DNA of 6,332 bases from Pelagibacteraceae bacterium TMED13 (GTDB lineage: Bacteria > Pseudomonadota > Alphaproteobacteria > Methylaequorales > Methylaequoraceae), in the NCBI GenBank assembly GCA_002167825.1, contig NHBS01000017.1, positions 23,236 to 29,567 of the forward strand, read 5' to 3'. Below the pieces are notes generated by a model. The model made no database searches. It saw only the letters and a list, made by a program, of their open reading frames with translations, and was not told where the DNA came from. The position numbers and the translations under genes were made by a program. Numbering within the stretch: position 1 is the first letter of the stretch; each line of letters opens with the position of its first letter. Shown piece after piece: positions 4,820 to 6,332 of the stretch.

Positions 4820-6332
4820 CTATTTATGAAAATGAAAACGCTGCAAAAATAATTTCAAGAAATAAAATTAAACTTGCAGTTAAAGAGAAAGAGTTCATTT
4901 CAAATGCTAGGAATAAATTCCTTGATGAATTTATAAAGTTTGAAAATAAAACTGTTTTTGAAAAAGGCTGGTATGACTTTTTTTCTCTAAAAATAAGGTA
5001 TATCGACGAAAAATTACTTTTTCAATATATGCCTGATAACACAATATCCAAAACGTTTTACAAAATTTTGTTGGAAACTAGATCTTTAAGTATTGGTTTT
5101 TCCAATTTTACTGGATGTAAAATGAATATCGAGAGTGTATTTAATGAAATAAAAAAAGAGGTTTACAAAGATTCTAAAAATAATGAGGAGTTTTTCTTTG
5201 AATTCTTTCTTTCTAAATTTCAATCAAAAAAAACTAAAAATTCAAAATTCTTCAAAAATTTTCCGATGATCAGTGATAATCAAATTGAACTATTAAAAAA
5301 TAACCTTGATAATCAACAAAAATTTAATGAGCTTGCAAAAAGAATTGCTAGTCTCTTTAAAAAAGAAGAAATAAAAGAAGATAATCAGAATAATATTTCA
5401 AAAAATACTAATCAAAAATCTAAATCTCCAAATAAAGAAAAGAAAAGAATCCCATTAAATAAAGAAAGAAAAAAGAAAAAAAAAGATATACAAGATCTCG
5501 AAAATCTAAATCAGTCTACAGAAAATAATCAGATTGAAGTTTCAAATAAATATAAAATTTTTACAAAAGAGTTTGATGTAGCAAAAAATGCACAAAAATT
5601 AGTTAATTCAGATGAATTAAATGATCTAAGAAAAAAATTTGATGAGGAGTGCAAAGATTATACGAAACTCATAAATGAACTAGCAAAAAAATTAAAGAAA
5701 TTACTTTTAGCTTTTGATTCAACGGCATGGGAGTTTAGTCAAGATGAGGGGAGTTTTGATGGCTCAAGATTTGCTGCATTTATTGCAAATAACAACAACT
5801 CATCGATATATAAACTAGAAAAAAAAAATATTGAGAAAAATACTATTGTTTCTTTATTAATGGATAACTCTGGCTCAATGAGAGGAAAGCCAATTATTAC
5901 ATCGGCATTAACATCTGAAATTCTTACTCATACTCTTGAAAAATGTAATGTTAATGTTGAAATACTTGGCTTTACAACTAATGAGTGGAAAGGAGGAAAG
6001 TCAAAAAAAAAATGGGAGGGCTTTGAAAGGCCTAGTAAACCAGGCCGACTCAATGATCTTCTTCATATAATTTATAAAGATGCTGATGCTGCGTGGAGTC
6101 TGTCAAAAAAAAATCTTGGTCTAGTACTTAAAGATGGTTTGTTAAAAGAAAATATTGACGGAGAAGCACTTATTTGGGCGTCTAGTAGACTAAAAAGAAG
6201 AAATGAAAAAAAAAAAATTTTAATAGTTATATCTGATGGTGCTCCAGTTGATGATTCAACATTATCTGTAAATAGTCCAGGTATCCTTGAGAACCATTTA
6301 AGGGAAGTTGTTTCAGAAATTGAACAAGAAGG
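4816..6332 (+). CDS. cobT: CobT, MIDAS/VWA subunit of cobaltochelatase (3' end outside the window)
   Basis: An open frame of 505 codons runs off the window. It begins at GTG 4816, overlapping the cobS stop as GTGA. TGA at 4813-4815 closes the frame directly upstream, and the next in-frame ATG is codon 72, so GTG is nearly certain. Residues 1-180 are a divergent CobT N-terminal domain. Residues 181-235 are a low-complexity Lys/Asn/Glu linker including RKKKKKD. About 340 onward is the C-terminal VWA domain: LLMDNSGSMRGKPI with MIDAS D350-x-S352-x-S354, GFTTNEWKGG (385-394), a GRLNDLLHIIYKDAD block (410-424), LLKENIDGEALIWA (442-455) and VISDGAPVDDSTLSVN (471-486). CobT partners CobS in the ATPase-chaperone complex acting on CobN. 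The final, usually conserved C-terminal part lies past the window end. The linker is lysine-rich whereas typical CobT has a strongly acidic one. Poly-A runs of 9-12 bases lie within the coding sequence without breaking the frame. Confidence 0.92.
   Translation, partial: MTIYENENAAKIISRNKIKLAVKEKEFISNARNKFLDEFIKFENKTVFEKGWYDFFSLKIRYIDEKLLFQYMPDNTISKTFYKILLETRSLSIGFSNFTGCKMNIESVFNEIKKEVYKDSKNNEEFFFEFFLSKFQSKKTKNSKFFKNFPMISDNQIELLKNNLDNQQKFNELAKRIASLFKKEEIKEDNQNNISKNTNQKSKSPNKEKKRIPLNKERKKKKKDIQDLENLNQSTENNQIEVSNKYKIFTKEFDVAKNAQKLVNSDELNDLRKKFDEECKDYTKLINELAKKLKKLLLAFDSTAWEFSQDEGSFDGSRFAAFIANNNNSSIYKLEKKNIEKNTIVSLLMDNSGSMRGKPIITSALTSEILTHTLEKCNVNVEILGFTTNEWKGGKSKKKWEGFERPSKPGRLNDLLHIIYKDADAAWSLSKKNLGLVLKDGLLKENIDGEALIWASSRLKRRNEKKKILIVISDGAPVDDSTLSVNSPGILENHLREVVSEIEQE
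5990..6046 (+). other. Possible frameshift-stimulating arrangement inside cobT
   Basis: A perfect Shine-Dalgarno-like AAGGAGG (5990-5996) is followed 6 bases later by a run of ten A's (6003-6012). Further on, a small GC-paired stem GGCCT/AGGCC (6029-6033 with 6042-6046) closes an 8-base loop. Internal Shine-Dalgarno, A-rich slippery site and downstream hairpin are the parts of the known dnaX -1 frameshift signal. Here a -1 shift would reach TGA at 6024-6026 after about four codons, giving a CobT cut within its VWA domain. The stem is short and farther from the slip site than in dnaX, and the WKGG codons are family-conserved, so coincidence is likely. Confidence 0.2.

Noticed and set aside
4826..4852. 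ATG at 4826 as the cobT start
   Set aside because: It is in another frame and reaches TAA after eight codons; GTG at 4816 opens the frame that carries the CobT motifs.
3294..6332. New defence or phage-related AAA+/VWA/J-domain system
   Set aside because: CobS and CobT match their families residue by residue and the order is a known alphaproteobacterial arrangement; there is no nuclease, toxin or mobile-element signal.

Overview
The window comes from a very AT-rich, tightly packed bacterial genome. Genes are separated by only a few bases, lysine and asparagine codons are frequent, and poly-A runs occur inside genes. Gene content and order (aroK-aroB-CorB-type protein, bolA, a Zn-finger/J-domain protein, cobS, cobT) match an arrangement I know from Alphaproteobacteria. 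With this base composition, the best guess is a streamlined marine lineage such as SAR11 (Pelagibacterales) or a similar AT-rich alphaproteobacterium. The placement is inferred from family recognition and composition, not from a database search.

Left part (1-2506, + strand): the 3' end of shikimate kinase (aroK), complete 3-dehydroquinate synthase (aroB) and a CorB/CNNM-type membrane protein with a CBS pair. Their gaps are 4 and 3 bases, so they look like one operon. AroK and AroB are both steps of the shikimate pathway; the membrane protein is a likely ion-transport or Mg-related passenger. A perfect 13-bp inverted repeat lies in the aroK 3' end.

Middle (2507-3264): a stand-alone two-CBS protein with its own strong Shine-Dalgarno, then bolA on the minus strand. 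The two genes converge and overlap by 4 bases. bolA is the only minus-strand gene.

Right part (3294-6332, + strand): a Zn-finger plus C-terminal J-domain protein, cobS (AAA+ ATPase) and cobT (VWA/MIDAS protein, running off the window). Overlaps of 10 and 4 bases between them indicate translational coupling. CobS and CobT are the ATPase and MIDAS subunits of aerobic cobaltochelatase; the catalytic subunit CobN is not in the window. The J-domain partner and the neighbouring bolA make a chaperone-like or metal/Fe-S-related role worth considering.

Nothing here is a clearly unknown system. The points most worth a second look are the CobS-CobT-J-domain unit without visible CobN, a lysine-rich rather than acidic CobT linker, a possible frameshift-type signal inside cobT, and the hairpin in aroK. 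There is no tRNA, rRNA, mobile element or CRISPR array, and no gene-free stretch above 300 bases.
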